A stretch of 64,000 nucleotides of DNA, from positions 57,516-121,515 of the forward strand of contig NZ_BMRG01000014.1 in the NCBI RefSeq assembly GCF_014648515.1, read 5' to 3'. Source of the stretch: Saccharothrix coeruleofusca (GTDB lineage: Bacteria > Actinomycetota > Actinomycetes > Mycobacteriales > Pseudonocardiaceae). The notes beneath the pieces are model-generated. The model saw only the letters and a list, made by a program, of their open reading frames with translations. It did not search any database and was not told where the DNA came from. Numbering within the stretch: position 1 is the stretch's first letter; every line of letters starts with the position of its first letter. The position numbers and the translations under genes were made by a program. Shown in pieces: positions 1-8,675 of this stretch.

Positions 1-2
1 TG

Positions 3-272
3 GCCTGGGTGGACGTGGTCGGCCTGGCGGTGCTGGGCGGTATCGGGTTCACCGTCTCACTGCTGGTGGGTGAACTCGCCTTCGGCGAGGGCAGCCGCCC
101 CTACGACGACGCCAAGATCGGCATTCTGCTCGGCTCGCTGCTGTCCGCGCTGGTGGCCACGGTGATCCTGCGCGCGCGCAACCGCGTCTACCGACGCATC
201 CACGAGGAGGAGACCCGCGACGCGGACCACGACGGCGTCCCGGACGTCCACCAACAAAATGTTATTGACTAA
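3..272 (+). CDS. nhaA: Na+/H+ antiporter NhaA, C-terminal part (cut by window start)
   Basis: Membrane antiporter that expels Na+ in exchange for protons. Only the last ~90 codons are present; the reading frame is open to the first base, so the gene starts outside the window. The motif [16 protein letters not shown] is the typical late transmembrane segment of NhaA, followed by another hydrophobic helix ([16 protein letters not shown]) and a charged cytoplasmic tail ending HQQNVID. The stop codon lies inside the first copy of a tandem palindrome that probably controls the next gene. The family call is firm on motif; the missing N-terminus cannot be assessed. Confidence 0.85.
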   Translation, partial: AWVDVVGLAVLGGIGFTVSLLVGELAFGEGSRPYDDAKIGILLGSLLSALVATVILRARNRVYRRIHEEETRDADHDGVPDVHQQNVID

Positions 273-290
273 CTTATGTTAGTGACTAAC
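261..290. promoter_or_regulatory. Tandem palindromic operator upstream of the monooxygenase/TetR pair
   Basis: Two copies of a 13-base interrupted palindrome, GTTATTGACTAAC (261-273) and GTTAGTGACTAAC (278-290), lie 17 bases apart, start to start, and end 10 bases before the monooxygenase ATG. The second copy has perfect 5-bp arms (GTTAG/CTAAC) around TGA. Position and symmetry fit a binding site for the TetR regulator encoded two genes on. The AT-rich block may also contain the promoter. Binding by that regulator is inference. Confidence 0.55.
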
Positions 291-300
291 ACTACGGCTC

Positions 301-1694
301 ATGGTCGTAGTGGTGGTCGGCGCGGGTCCCACCGGTCTGGCGGCGGCGTGCGCGCTGCGCCTGCACGGCGTGCGGGTGCGGGTGGTGGACGCGGCACCAG
401 GGTCCGCGACCACCTCGCGGGCCCTGGGCCTGCAACCGCGTGGCAGCGAGGTGCTGGAACGGCTCGGCGCGCTGGGCGACCTGCCGTCCCGGTCGGTCGG
501 CATCCGCCGGGTGGTGGTCCACGTCGGCGGTCGCCGCTCCGGCGAGCTGCGGGTCGGCCGCCCCACCGCGCTGGTCCGCCGCCCCGGCCTGCTCGTGTCG
601 CAGGCCGAGGTGGAAGCCGGACTGCGGGCACGCCTGGCGGACCTGGGAGTCCGGGTGGAGTGGGGCACCCGGTCGCCGACATCGCCCAGGACGGGCACAG
701 CGCGGTGCTGTCCACCCCGGCCGGTCCGGTGCGGGCCGACTGGGTGGTCGGCTGCGACGGCGCGCACAGCGCGGTCCGCAAGGCCGCGGGCATCGGATTC
801 CCCGGCGTCCCGCTGGTCGAGGGCTTCGTCCTCGGCGACGTGCGGGCCGAACTGCCGCTGCCCCGCGACGCGGTCGGGGTGTGGGTGCTCGGCGAGGAGA
901 TGTTCTCCGCCTTCCCACTGCCGGGAGGCGTGTGGCGGTTCATGGCCCCTGCCCCTGGTACCTCGGTGCGGGACGTTCCGGCGTTCCTGACCCGCGCCGC
1001 GCAACGGCACGCGGGCGTGCGCGTCCAGCCGGGCCAGGAGTGGGCGTGGACCTCGGTGTTCCGCATCCACCGTCGCCTGGCCGAGACCTACCGGCGCGGC
1101 CGCGTGCTGCTGGCTGGCGATGCCGCGCACATCCACAGCCCGTTCGGCGGACAGGGCATGAACACCGGTCTCGGTGACGCCGAGAACCTGGCCTGGCGGC
1201 TGGCCCTGGTGTCCTCGGGCCGCGCGGGCGAGCGGCTGCTGGACGGCTACCAGGACGAACGCCGCCCCGTCGCCGAAGAAGTGCTGGGCGCCACCAGCGG
1301 CCTCACCGGTCTGGTGCTGGGCGAGTCGCGCCTGGCCCGGCTGGTGCGCGACCGCGTGCTGTTCCCCCTGATGAGCTTGCCAGCGGTGGAGCGGCTGATC
1401 TGGGAGCGGGCGTCGCAGCTGCGCACCAGCTACGCCCGCTCGCCTTTCGGCAAGCGGCCCAGGGTCGGCGACCGGGTGCCGGAGTTCGCGGCGACCGGCC
1501 GGTTCGGCTGGACCCTCGCCGCACCACGCGACGACGGCTGCGCCGCGATCGCCCGCGACGCGCTCGGCGACGTCCGGTGGACGCGCCGCGACGGCGACGC
1601 GCTGCTGGTGCGCCCGGACGGCCACCTCGCATGGCGCGGCACCCCGGAACCCGCCGCACTGGGCCGAGCGCTGGCGGTCATGCTTGACCGGTGA
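301..1694 (+). pseudogene. FAD-dependent aromatic monooxygenase, frameshifted
   Basis: Class A flavoprotein monooxygenase of the PheA/TfdB, tetracycline- or rifampicin-hydroxylase type. The N-terminal frame (from ATG 301) shows the Rossmann dinucleotide motif VVGAGPTGLAAACAL and runs to about base 670. The remaining domains are in another frame: the DG motif VVGCDGAHSAVRKAAGI and the FAD-ribityl motif VLLAGDAAHIHSPFGGQGMN. Around 660-675 one base appears to be missing; restoring it joins RVEWGTR to VADIAQDG and gives one ORF of about 464 residues, normal for the family. It is therefore either a recent pseudogene or a sequencing error. The stop overlaps the GTG start of the TetR gene (GTGA, 1691-1694), so the two were translationally coupled. 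Confidence 0.8.
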
Positions 1695-2293
1695 CGAACC
1701 AGGCAGGCCGGGGCGGGTTGCGCGAGCAGCGCAAGGCGCGCACCCGCCGCGCGATCCAGGAGCACGCACTGCGACTGTTCCTCGACCAGGGCTACGAGCA
1801 GACCACGGTCGAGCAGATCGCCGCCGCGGTGGGGGTGTCGCACATGACCTTCTTCCGCTACTTCCCCACCAAGGAAGCCGTGGTCGAGGACGACGACTAC
1901 GACCCGCTCATCGCCGACCTGATCCGCGCCCGCCCCACCGGGGAGAGCCCCCTGGAGGCGCTGCGCGCCGCCCTGCGCACCGGCCTGGACGCGGTGCTGG
2001 ACACCGACCGCGACGCCGTCTACACCCGCACCCGGCTCATCGTCACCACCCCCGCCCTGCGAGCGCGCCAGTGGCACAACACCGCCGCCACCGGCGACCT
2101 GCTCGCCGCCGCCCTCGCCGATCGCGCGGGGCGACCGGTCGACCTGCGGTTGCGCGTCATCGCCGCAGCGGCCACCGCGGCCCTCACCACCGCCCTGACC
2201 TCGTGGGTCGAGGGCGAGGGCTCCGACGACCTCCGCTCACTGGTCGACGAGGCGTTCGCGGCCCTGGCACCAGAGGACGCACCAGAGGACTAG
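1691..2293 (+). CDS. TetR/AcrR family transcriptional regulator
   Basis: Repressor of 200 residues. The N-terminal HTH is clear (about residues 14-60: ARTRRAIQEHALRLF, then TTVEQIAAAVGVSHMTFFRYF and the KEAV helix); the C-terminal ligand-binding region is Ala/Leu-rich and not diagnostic. GTG start at 1691 overlaps the TGA of the upstream monooxygenase, a layout typical of a regulator controlling its own operon, and the tandem palindrome at 261-290 is its likely operator. If the monooxygenase is truly broken, the regulator now controls a dead target. The ligand is unknown. Confidence 0.88.
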   Translation: MTNQAGRGGLREQRKARTRRAIQEHALRLFLDQGYEQTTVEQIAAAVGVSHMTFFRYFPTKEAVVEDDDYDPLIADLIRARPTGESPLEALRAALRTGLDAVLDTDRDAVYTRTRLIVTTPALRARQWHNTAATGDLLAAALADRAGRPVDLRLRVIAAAATAALTTALTSWVEGEGSDDLRSLVDEAFAALAPEDAPED

Positions 2294-2331
2294 GACATGC
2301 CCTCCGGCCCGGAAGCACCCCTCATCACCCG

Positions 2332-3237
2332 TCACGGGTTGTCGTCCCACCACGCCCACGACGGATTGCCGGTGAGGGCCTGGGTGACCGCCCACAGGCG
2401 TTCGCGGGCCGCCGGGTCGTAGGCGGACGGGGGCGCCTTCACGGGCCGTCCGCGCTCGTCGACGTAGACGCCGTGGACAGTCCCGTCCGCACGTTCACCC
2501 CCACCCTCCGTGATGCGCACGTATGCGGCGGCCAAGTCCTCCGGTGAGGCGGCCAGTCGGTTCTTGGGCGCGTACAGCACGCGCAGCAGCCGCGACATGC
2601 CTGCCAGCCGGTCGGCATCCAACCGCACCGCGGGCACCCGGACGCACGTCACCTCCACTCGGCCCGCGGTCCGCGACGCCAGTTCCAAGCTGAACATGAC
2701 CTGAGCCAGCTTCGAGTGGTAGTAGGCCTTGGTGGGGGTGTACCAGCCCGCGCCGTCCAAGTGGTCGAAGCGGATCCTGATGCGGGGCGTGGTGACCAGC
2801 CCCTTGCTGGCCACGGTGATCACCTTCGGGCGGGGCGCGGCTCGCAGCAGCCCGCTGAGCGCGGCCGTCAGCCGGAAGGGCCCCAGGTGGTTGGTCGCCC
2901 AGATCAGCTCGTGCCCGGCCGGGGTGCGGCGGGGCCCGCGCGGCGACTGGTCGAAGTTCGCCGCGTTGTGGATCACCGCGTCGAGGTGGTCGACGTGCTC
3001 GGCCACCGAGGCCGCGACATCGTCCAAGCCGTCCAGCTCCGCCATGTCGGCGAGCACCAGCCGCACCGGTTCGCGCGCGGTCGCGTTGATCCGGGCCAGC
3101 GCCTCCTCGCCCCGTCGCCGATCACGGCAGAGGGCGAACACCCGGTGCCCGCCCTCGGCCAACTGCCGGGCCGCGCGTGATCCGATACCCGAACCGGCTC
3201 CGGTGATCACGACCGCAAGCCGGCGCTGGTCGGTCAT
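2332..3237 (-). CDS. Short-chain dehydrogenase/reductase
   Basis: NAD(P)-dependent oxidoreductase of about 301 residues. The Rossmann glycine motif TGAGSGIG lies near the N-terminus, followed by HNAANFD (the NNAG position) and the catalytic YYHSK (Y-x-x-x-K), with a Ser upstream in VASKG. Overall it resembles retinol-dehydrogenase-like SDRs that act on bulky carbonyls. The start is the ATG at 3237, preceded by GGGAG about 10 bases upstream; an in-frame extension to 3342 is Arg/Pro-rich and not homologous-looking. It is transcribed toward the TetR gene (convergent, 38-base gap). Substrate unknown. Confidence 0.85.
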   Translation of the reverse strand: MTDQRRLAVVITGAGSGIGSRAARQLAEGGHRVFALCRDRRRGEEALARINATAREPVRLVLADMAELDGLDDVAASVAEHVDHLDAVIHNAANFDQSPRGPRRTPAGHELIWATNHLGPFRLTAALSGLLRAAPRPKVITVASKGLVTTPRIRIRFDHLDGAGWYTPTKAYYHSKLAQVMFSLELASRTAGRVEVTCVRVPAVRLDADRLAGMSRLLRVLYAPKNRLAASPEDLAAAYVRITEGGGERADGTVHGVYVDERGRPVKAPPSAYDPAARERLWAVTQALTGNPSWAWWDDNP

Positions 3238-3411
3238 GGGGGACTCCCTGTCTCTCACTTCGAATTTCCGGGGAGCGGACGGGCGACCGGTGGGTGGTGC
3301 CCGCCGTGCTCGTCCCGGCACCGGACGCGCGCACCGGAGCACGCCCTGTTCGGCAGCGCTCCGGTGCGGTGATCGGCCCCCGTGCGGGGACCGCCCCTGG
3401 ACGGGGATCGG

Positions 3412-4149
3412 TCAGGCGGGCGTGCTCACCCGGCGTGCGGTTTCGGCGTCGGCGACCGCTTCGGCCGCTGCTTCCGCGGCCCGGTTGGCGTCGTCGGCCG
3501 CGCGGGCGGCGTCGTCGGAGGTGGCGGCGGGTTCGGCGGCCGGAACCCCGGGCAGCGCGTCGGTGAAGGCGCGGGAGACGCCCTGCAGGGCCGAGGTGAC
3601 CTCGCTGGGAGTAACCCAGAACGTGTTGCCGGGCCCCTGCGCCAGTTGCGGCAGCATCTACAAGTACTGGTAGGCCAACAGCTTCGGGTCCGGGTCGTTG
3701 CGGTGCACGGCCCGGAACACCTGGTCGATCGCCCGCGACTGCCCTTCCGCCTTGAGGATCTCCGCCGCCCGTTCGCCCTCGGCGCGCAGCACCGCGGCCT
3801 GCTTGTCACCCTCGGCGGTCAGGATCTGCGACTGCCGCTGCCCTTCCGCGGTGAGGACGGCGGCGCGCTTGTCCCGCTCGGCGCGCATCTGCTTCTCCAT
3901 CGCGTCCTTGATCACGAGGTTGTCCTCGGTGATGACCGGCTGCGGCTGGAACGACACCACCTGCTCGCGCAGGTCGATCGCCGGGTACACCCGGTCGATG
4001 AACGGGATCACCACGTTCAGCCCCGGTTGCAGCGTGCGCTGGAACCGGCCCAGCCGCTCCACGTTGCGCGCACGGGCCTGCGGCACGATCCGCACCGCGC
4101 TCAACACGACCAGCACCACCAGCAGCGCGATGACCGCGGCGACGATCAC
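3412..4149 (-). pseudogene. SPFH/band-7 (stomatin-like) protein with internal deletion and amber stop
   Basis: Remnant of a membrane-anchored SPFH protein (YbbK/QmcA type), usually paired with NfeD as here. From GTG 4149 it shows an N-terminal membrane helix, then [17 protein letters not shown] and [13 protein letters not shown]. The sequence then jumps from [10 protein letters not shown] to [17 protein letters not shown] near 3912, skipping about 75 residues of the SPFH core present in normal members. The repeat-rich region ([14 protein letters not shown]) is interrupted by TAG at 3658-3660, where relatives read Gln in YQYLQMLPQLAQG; the frame continues to a natural stop at 3412. Start overlaps the NfeD stop by four bases (GTGA). 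Two independent lesions argue against sequencing error. Confidence 0.85.
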
Positions 4150-4595
4150 TGAAGCTTCCACGACCCACTCCACGGGTAGACGAACGCGGTGCTGCCGCTG
4201 ATCCGCAGGACCTCCACAGTGACGCCCTCGGGAATCACCAGGGCGTCGTCGAACGGGCGCGCCGTCCACTCCTGCCCCGCGATCCGCACCCGACCGCCGT
4301 GCCGCGTCACCTCGCGCACCACACAACCGGGCTCTCCGACCAGCGCGTCCACCCCGAACCTCACCGCCTGCGGCTTGCGCAGGCGGTTCTGGGCGAGGGG
4401 ACGGACCAGCAGCAGCCCCAGGACGGAGACGGCGGCGAACACCGCGAACTGCGCCGGGAGCGACGCCCCGACACCGGCGGCCCCGGCGGCCAGCAGTGCC
4501 GCCCCTCCGAGGATGCCCAGCGCGACTGTGAGAGTGAAGACCTCGACCACTCCCAGCGACAACGCGAGGAGCGACCAGCCCGGCCAAGCGTCCAC
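4146..4595 (-). CDS. NfeD-like membrane protein
   Basis: Small partner protein of SPFH/stomatin proteins, proposed to act in membrane microdomain organisation. About 149 residues: two or three hydrophobic helices ([35 protein letters not shown]) followed by a C-terminal OB-fold-like soluble domain ([35 protein letters not shown]). GTG start at 4595 is preceded by GGGGAGGAG; longer upstream extensions lack homology. The stop overlaps the start of the SPFH pseudogene, so the operon is intact in layout but its second gene is broken. Confidence 0.82.
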   Translation of the reverse strand: MDAWPGWSLLALSLGVVEVFTLTVALGILGGAALLAAGAAGVGASLPAQFAVFAAVSVLGLLLVRPLAQNRLRKPQAVRFGVDALVGEPGCVVREVTRHGGRVRIAGQEWTARPFDDALVIPEGVTVEVLRISGSTAFVYPWSGSWKLQ

Positions 4596-4711
4596 GCAAC
4601 GCTCCTCCCCGGCAGGCACACCCTCGTCTTCAGCCCCTTGACCTGCCTCAATGCTTCCCCGCCGCATCGATCGGAACAATGTGGGAACCCGGTGGCCATG
4701 GCACCACCGCC

Positions 4712-4730
4712 GTTGCCGGGGTTCGGCAAC
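4712..4730. repeat. Hairpin element, copy 1 (possible terminator of the PucR-type gene)
   Basis: Perfect 7-bp stem GTTGCCG/CGGCAAC with loop GGGTT, immediately beyond the stop of the minus-strand PucR-type gene (4739). A near-identical hairpin occurs at 7226-7242. There is no T-run on either strand, so a classical intrinsic terminator is not certain; GC-rich actinomycete terminators often lack U-tracts. Confidence 0.5.
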
Positions 4731-4738
4731 CGGAGTGG

Positions 4739-5926
4739 CTACGAGGTCTGGTGCGAGGACAGCGGCAAACCGAGCAGTTTCGCGCCGAGGACGGCGACGT
4801 GCAGCGAGAGCGCCTGCGACGGGTCTTCCACCGAGTAGCCCGTCAACTCCTTGACGCGCTGGAGGCGGTAAGTCACCGTCCGGACGCCCACGTGCAGCTC
4901 GCGAGCGCAAGCGGTCGCCACCTGACCGTTGGCGAAGTAGGCCGTCAGCGTCTCCAGCAGCGGTCCGGCGCCACCGCGCACACCGCGCAGGGGCTCCAGC
5001 ACCACCGACACCAGATCCGCCAAGGCGGCGCTGTCGCGCAGCAACACCTGGTACACCAGCAGGTCCTCGGCCCGGTGCACGCGGCCGGGAAGCCCGAGGC
5101 GGTCGGCGATGTCCACCGCGTGCCTGGACTGCTCGAAGGAGCGCACCACACCGCCCGGTCCCGACTGGGGGCGACCGACCCCGACCAACCACGTCGGATC
5201 GGTCCCCAGGGCGGCCGCCACCTGGCGCACGAACTCGTCGAGGGCCCCGGACATGGACTCGGGCACGACGCAGACGAGCAGGTCGTTCTTGGTGGTGACC
5301 AGGACGTCGCGCGAGCCCGACCGCAGGTGCAGCGAACTCTCCACCGCCCTGGCCACCTCGCCGCCGTCGACCACCGGCTGCGCGGCGCGCACGACAGCCA
5401 CCACGTTGCTGCCCGCCAGCCGCAGCCCGAACCGCTCGGCGCGCTCGGCCAGCTGACCGAGGTTGCGCCCGTCGAGCAGGTCGTCGACGAACTCCCGCCG
5501 GAAGGACTCCTCCTGGCGCACCGACCAGCGCTGCGCCTCCTCGTAGCCCTGCGCCACCGCCATGACCGCCGCGTCGGCGGCTCTGAACACCGCCTCCCCC
5601 GCGGCGCGGACGGCATCCCCGTCGGGTGCCTCCCGCACACCGGACAACGACGGCCACGCCAGCCAGGTGGCGCTCAAGTGCAGGTCGATCACCCCGTGCA
5701 GGGACACGCCCCGTTCGGCCGCCCGCGCACCCGCCTCGCGCCGGACCCGGAGCTGGTCCGCCCGCAACCGCCGCCGCGTCGAGCTGACCTCGTCCAGGCC
5801 CTCCAGGTATCCCACGAGGAGCTCGGCGGGCACGCCGCGCGCGTCGCGGCCTGCCCGCTCGGCGGCTTCGGCCAGCGGGTCGGCCCTGTCCCCTGCCGCG
5901 GGTGCCACCCTTCTACTTCGCGCCAT
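4739..5926 (-). CDS. PucR/CdaR-type transcriptional regulator
   Basis: Regulator of about 395 residues with an N-terminal sensory region, a central GGDEF-like domain (about 160-290) and the C-terminal PucR HTH: LLETLTAYFANGQVATACA, then ELHVGVRTVTYRLQRVKELTG. Such proteins control purine, sugar-acid or secondary metabolism genes. The start chosen is ATG 5926 (MARSRR); in-frame GTG codons just upstream are possible alternatives, and a further extension would overlap the methyltransferase gene ending at 6010. No obvious metabolic partner lies next to it, so the target is unknown. A hairpin follows its stop. Confidence 0.82.
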   Translation of the reverse strand: MARSRRVAPAAGDRADPLAEAAERAGRDARGVPAELLVGYLEGLDEVSSTRRRLRADQLRVRREAGARAAERGVSLHGVIDLHLSATWLAWPSLSGVREAPDGDAVRAAGEAVFRAADAAVMAVAQGYEEAQRWSVRQEESFRREFVDDLLDGRNLGQLAERAERFGLRLAGSNVVAVVRAAQPVVDGGEVARAVESSLHLRSGSRDVLVTTKNDLLVCVVPESMSGALDEFVRQVAAALGTDPTWLVGVGRPQSGPGGVVRSFEQSRHAVDIADRLGLPGRVHRAEDLLVYQVLLRDSAALADLVSVVLEPLRGVRGGAGPLLETLTAYFANGQVATACARELHVGVRTVTYRLQRVKELTGYSVEDPSQALSLHVAVLGAKLLGLPLSSHQTS

Positions 5927-6009
5927 GTGGCCGAGTCTGGCAATCACGGGGACACCGCGCACGATGCCCCTGGCGACCTGGTCCGCCGAGTCGGGCGGAA
6001 GCCGAGGTG

Positions 6010-6879
6010 TTACCCGGCACAGGACTTCTCGGCGAGCACGGTCCGCTCCAGGGGTGAAATCGGCACGACCCGCCCGGTGCCGCGCACGTAACGCGCGTCG
6101 AATTCCGGCGGTCCCAGCTGCTCGATCTCGCGCCACCCGCGCTCGGCCAGGAACGCGCCCACCTCGTGCGGGTGCAGCCCGAACCGCCACAGGCGCTGCC
6201 CCACCACGAACCGCCGGTGCAGCGCCTCAGAGCCGTACAGCTCCGTGCCGTCCAGGAAGTCCTTCCGCACGTAGGTGAACACCAGTCGGCTGCCAGGCGC
6301 CTCACCCGCCAGGAAGTCGAAGGTCCGGCGCACGCCGTCCTCGGTCAGGTACTGGGTCACCCCTTCCCACACGACCAGGCACCGGTCACCGGAGTGGTAG
6401 CCGTGCGCGGTCAGCACCGCGCGCAGGTCCTCGGTGTCGAAGTCGATCGGCACTCGCACCACCCGTTCGTCAGCGGGCAGGCGCTTGCGCTTGCGCTCGA
6501 CGTTGACCGGCAGGTCCACCTCGAACACCGACGCGCCCGCGGGCACCGCCAACCGGTGAGCACGGGTGTCGAGCCCCGCACCGAGGACCACCACGGACTT
6601 GACGCCGTCCTCCAGCGCGCGGGTGAATTGATCGTCGATGTAGCGCTTGCGGCAGGCAACGCCACCCCAGACGCCAGGAGCGGTTCGCTCCGACGCCTTG
6701 ATGAGCGCCTCGCGGACAACTGGTCGCCGCGCCAGCGCCGCCAGCCACCTCGACAACGGTGGCAGCACGCGGACCGCCAACGGGTCGTCGAGCAAGCGCT
6801 GCCCGCGTGAGCGGTGCTGTTCCACGGCCGCGATCACCATGGGCCCGACCGCCGTTCCCGCCGCCTTGTTCGCCATCAC
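6010..6879 (-). CDS. Class I SAM-dependent methyltransferase (LCM/TIGR00027-like)
   Basis: Protein of 289 residues of the actinobacterial family related to leucine carboxyl methyltransferases. The SAM-binding motif is VVVLGAGLDTRAHRL, with acidic strand end FEVDLPVN; ACRKRYIDDQFTRAL and the later WEGVTQYLTEDGVRRTF are characteristic of this group. GTG 6879, with AGGAG six bases upstream, is taken as the start; ATG 6876 is equally possible. It is encoded upstream of the PucR-type regulator on the same strand with an 83-base gap. Members are abundant in actinomycetes and mostly uncharacterised, so no substrate is proposed. Confidence 0.82.
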   Translation of the reverse strand: MMANKAAGTAVGPMVIAAVEQHRSRGQRLLDDPLAVRVLPPLSRWLAALARRPVVREALIKASERTAPGVWGGVACRKRYIDDQFTRALEDGVKSVVVLGAGLDTRAHRLAVPAGASVFEVDLPVNVERKRKRLPADERVVRVPIDFDTEDLRAVLTAHGYHSGDRCLVVWEGVTQYLTEDGVRRTFDFLAGEAPGSRLVFTYVRKDFLDGTELYGSEALHRRFVVGQRLWRFGLHPHEVGAFLAERGWREIEQLGPPEFDARYVRGTGRVVPISPLERTVLAEKSCAG

Positions 6880-7363
6880 CAGCTACTCCTGACAGATCGG
6901 CACTTCCCGGTCCGGACGGGACGGCACCGAGCGCGAGCAGCCGGAGCACGGCCCACCGGCCTCAGACGGCGATCACGAACGAGGTCGCCGAGTCGAGCGG
7001 TCGTGCCGCAGCCGATGGTGATGATGTGCCCGGCCATGAGTGGCTCCCGATCCATGACGGCGACGAACCCACGCCGACCAGGCTTCCCGGCACACCGGTG
7101 AGGATCGTACCCGTCGGTGCGGAGGCGTGAACCCCTCGTTCGCAGTCTTCACGGCCCACAGCCCGTCCGGCCACGTACGTCGTCTGACGGCGTCGCCTTC
7201 CGGATCGGAGATGAACCAGCGTTGCTTGCCGGGGTTCGGCAACCAACCGGACCCAGACCCGACCTTCTTCGCCTCTTTCGCGGACCGTGGAGCCGGACGA
7301 GCATCGGAGAGCGGACGCCGACGAGTACCGACGTCCGAACTGCGGCTGACGGGAGGAGCCGAC
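6880..7363. other. About 480 bases without a convincing gene
   Basis: Several short overlapping frames occur on both strands but none has a good start, a recognisable family or consistent codon usage. A minus-strand frame around 7140-7290 encodes a stretch with a non-random look (WLPNPGKQRWFISDPEG), possibly a gene remnant; it contains the second copy of the hairpin at 7226-7242. The right end presumably holds the promoter of the DUF3040 gene. Confidence 0.4.
7226..7242. repeat. Hairpin element, copy 2
   Basis: TTGCCG-GGGTT-CGGCAA, a 6-bp stem with the same loop as the element at 4712-4730. The shared core TTGCCGGGGTTCGGCAACC is 19 identical bases, more than expected by chance for loci 2.5 kb apart. 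It could be a small dispersed palindromic element or a conserved fragment of a duplicated sequence. Confidence 0.45.
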
Positions 7364-7858
7364 ATGCGGTGGTCACTGTGGCTCGTGCTGATCGGACTGC
7401 TGGTCGTCCCGCTCACCCGGACCCCGGTAGGGGCCACTGCCGTCGCCACAGGGCTCTTCACCGCCGGGTACGGTGCACGGTGTCTCAACCGCAGGACCGG
7501 GGCACAGCCGCGAGACTCGCACGCTGCGGTCCACACCGAGGCCGCCGTGCTGACCGACCAGGAGCAGCACCTCTTCCGGGCGATCGAGAAACGACTGGCG
7601 GCCGAGGACCCCGAGTTCGCCGAGCGCTTCCGCGCCCTGGACCGCACGGGCAGCCGAAGGGCCACCTGGCTCCTCACCACCGCCGTGCTCGTGTCAGCGG
7701 TGGCGTTGATCGGACTCCCCGGCGGTCCGGCGTTGGCTGTGGTCGGTGTCGTGATCGCCGCGACCGCCTTCTTGATCCGCCAGCAGCCGGCCGCACCGCG
7801 AAAGCGACATCACGCCTCCGGACCGGACGCACCACCCGCGCCGGGTGGATCCGCCTGA
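7364..7858 (+). CDS. DUF3040 membrane protein
   Basis: Actinobacterial membrane protein of unknown function, about 164 residues. An N-terminal hydrophobic segment (WSLWLVLIGLLVVPL) precedes the signature LTDQEQHLFRAIEKRLAA and EDPEFAERFRALD, which is the DUF3040 helix normally found at the extreme N-terminus; two further transmembrane helices follow. Compared with usual members it therefore carries an extra N-terminal membrane segment. ATG 7364 is preceded by GGGAGGAG, an excellent ribosome-binding site, so the longer upstream frame from 7127 is not favoured. Confidence 0.75.
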   Translation: MRWSLWLVLIGLLVVPLTRTPVGATAVATGLFTAGYGARCLNRRTGAQPRDSHAAVHTEAAVLTDQEQHLFRAIEKRLAAEDPEFAERFRALDRTGSRRATWLLTTAVLVSAVALIGLPGGPALAVVGVVIAATAFLIRQQPAAPRKRHHASGPDAPPAPGGSA

Positions 7859-7892
7859 GAGGCCCTAACAAATCGTCGGGCGTGCGGTAGCG

Positions 7893-8675
7893 ATGCAGGT
7901 GGCGAGGCCGAGGAAGGCCGCGGCGGCCGCGGACAACGCGGGCACGAAGACGAAGGAGACCGCCCCGGACGACCCGTTCCACCGCTACCGGCTCAAGGGC
8001 ATGTGGAACGTCGTGACAGCGGTGACTCCGACCGGCGACCGCGTCTACGTGCTGCCGCAACCGGTGCAGGACTACCTGGCCACAGGCCAGGTCGACGACC
8101 TGAGCGGGCACCCCGGCCTGCCGCCGGTCACCGACGCGATGCGCCAAGAGGCGCGGCGGAACCCGGACGGCTGGGTGTGGTGCGCCGACCCGGACATCGA
8201 CCCGCGCTACATCGAGGGCGCACCGACCCCCACGCTGCTCGGCGCGTACAAGGTCGGCCCGGACGGCAGGCTGACCGGCGCCGCCGCCCCGATGCGGACC
8301 ACCGGCCGCGAACTGATCCCCGCCCTGACCGGCGTCACGCTGATCGCCGACCCAGCCGCGGCGCGGTTCACGGCCTGCTCGAAGTGTGCGGGCTTCACTC
8401 GGCGACGACCAGCCCCACCCGGTAGGCAAGGACAACCGCCTGCACGCGGTCACGCAGATCGAGTTTGGTCAGGATTCGGGAGACGTAGGTCTTCACGGTT
8501 TCCGTGGCGATGCACAGCTCCTCGGCGATCTCCGCGTTCGACAGGCCCGCGGCGAGCTGTTCGAGCACTTCGAGTTCCCGGCGAGCGAGGGTCTGCCGAA
8601 CGTGGTCCCGGCCAGGTCGGGCGGTGTCGGTGGGGCGCAGGCGCTCGGCGAAGTGGCCGATCAAGGTGCGGGTGA
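7893..8675 (+). CDS. Hypothetical protein; 3' third antisense to the response regulator
   Basis: Not recognised with confidence. Residues ~25-165 look like a real globular domain (DPFHRYRLKGMWNVVTAVTP, PDGWVWCADPDIDPRYIEGA, LIPALTGVTLIADPAAARF). After about base 8395 the frame runs antisense through the whole 3' end of the response regulator and becomes Arg/Pro-rich, which is not protein-like. The gene has probably lost its original stop and 3' end, or ends in a truncation fused to non-coding sequence. Some resemblance to type VII secretion-associated proteins was considered but is weak. Confidence 0.4.
   Translation: MQVARPRKAAAAADNAGTKTKETAPDDPFHRYRLKGMWNVVTAVTPTGDRVYVLPQPVQDYLATGQVDDLSGHPGLPPVTDAMRQEARRNPDGWVWCADPDIDPRYIEGAPTPTLLGAYKVGPDGRLTGAAAPMRTTGRELIPALTGVTLIADPAAARFTACSKCAGFTRRRPAPPGRQGQPPARGHADRVWSGFGRRRSSRFPWRCTAPRRSPRSTGPRRAVRALRVPGERGSAERGPGQVGRCRWGAGARRSGRSRCG

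Noticed and set aside
3238-3342. Longer N-terminus for the SDR
   Set aside because: Upstream residues are Arg/Pro-rich, and the ATG at 3237 has a good ribosome-binding site directly before the Rossmann fold.
6962-7246. Small minus-strand gene (94 codons)
   Set aside because: No recognisable family and Arg/Ser-rich composition; starts inside the hairpin repeat. Kept only as possible remnant.
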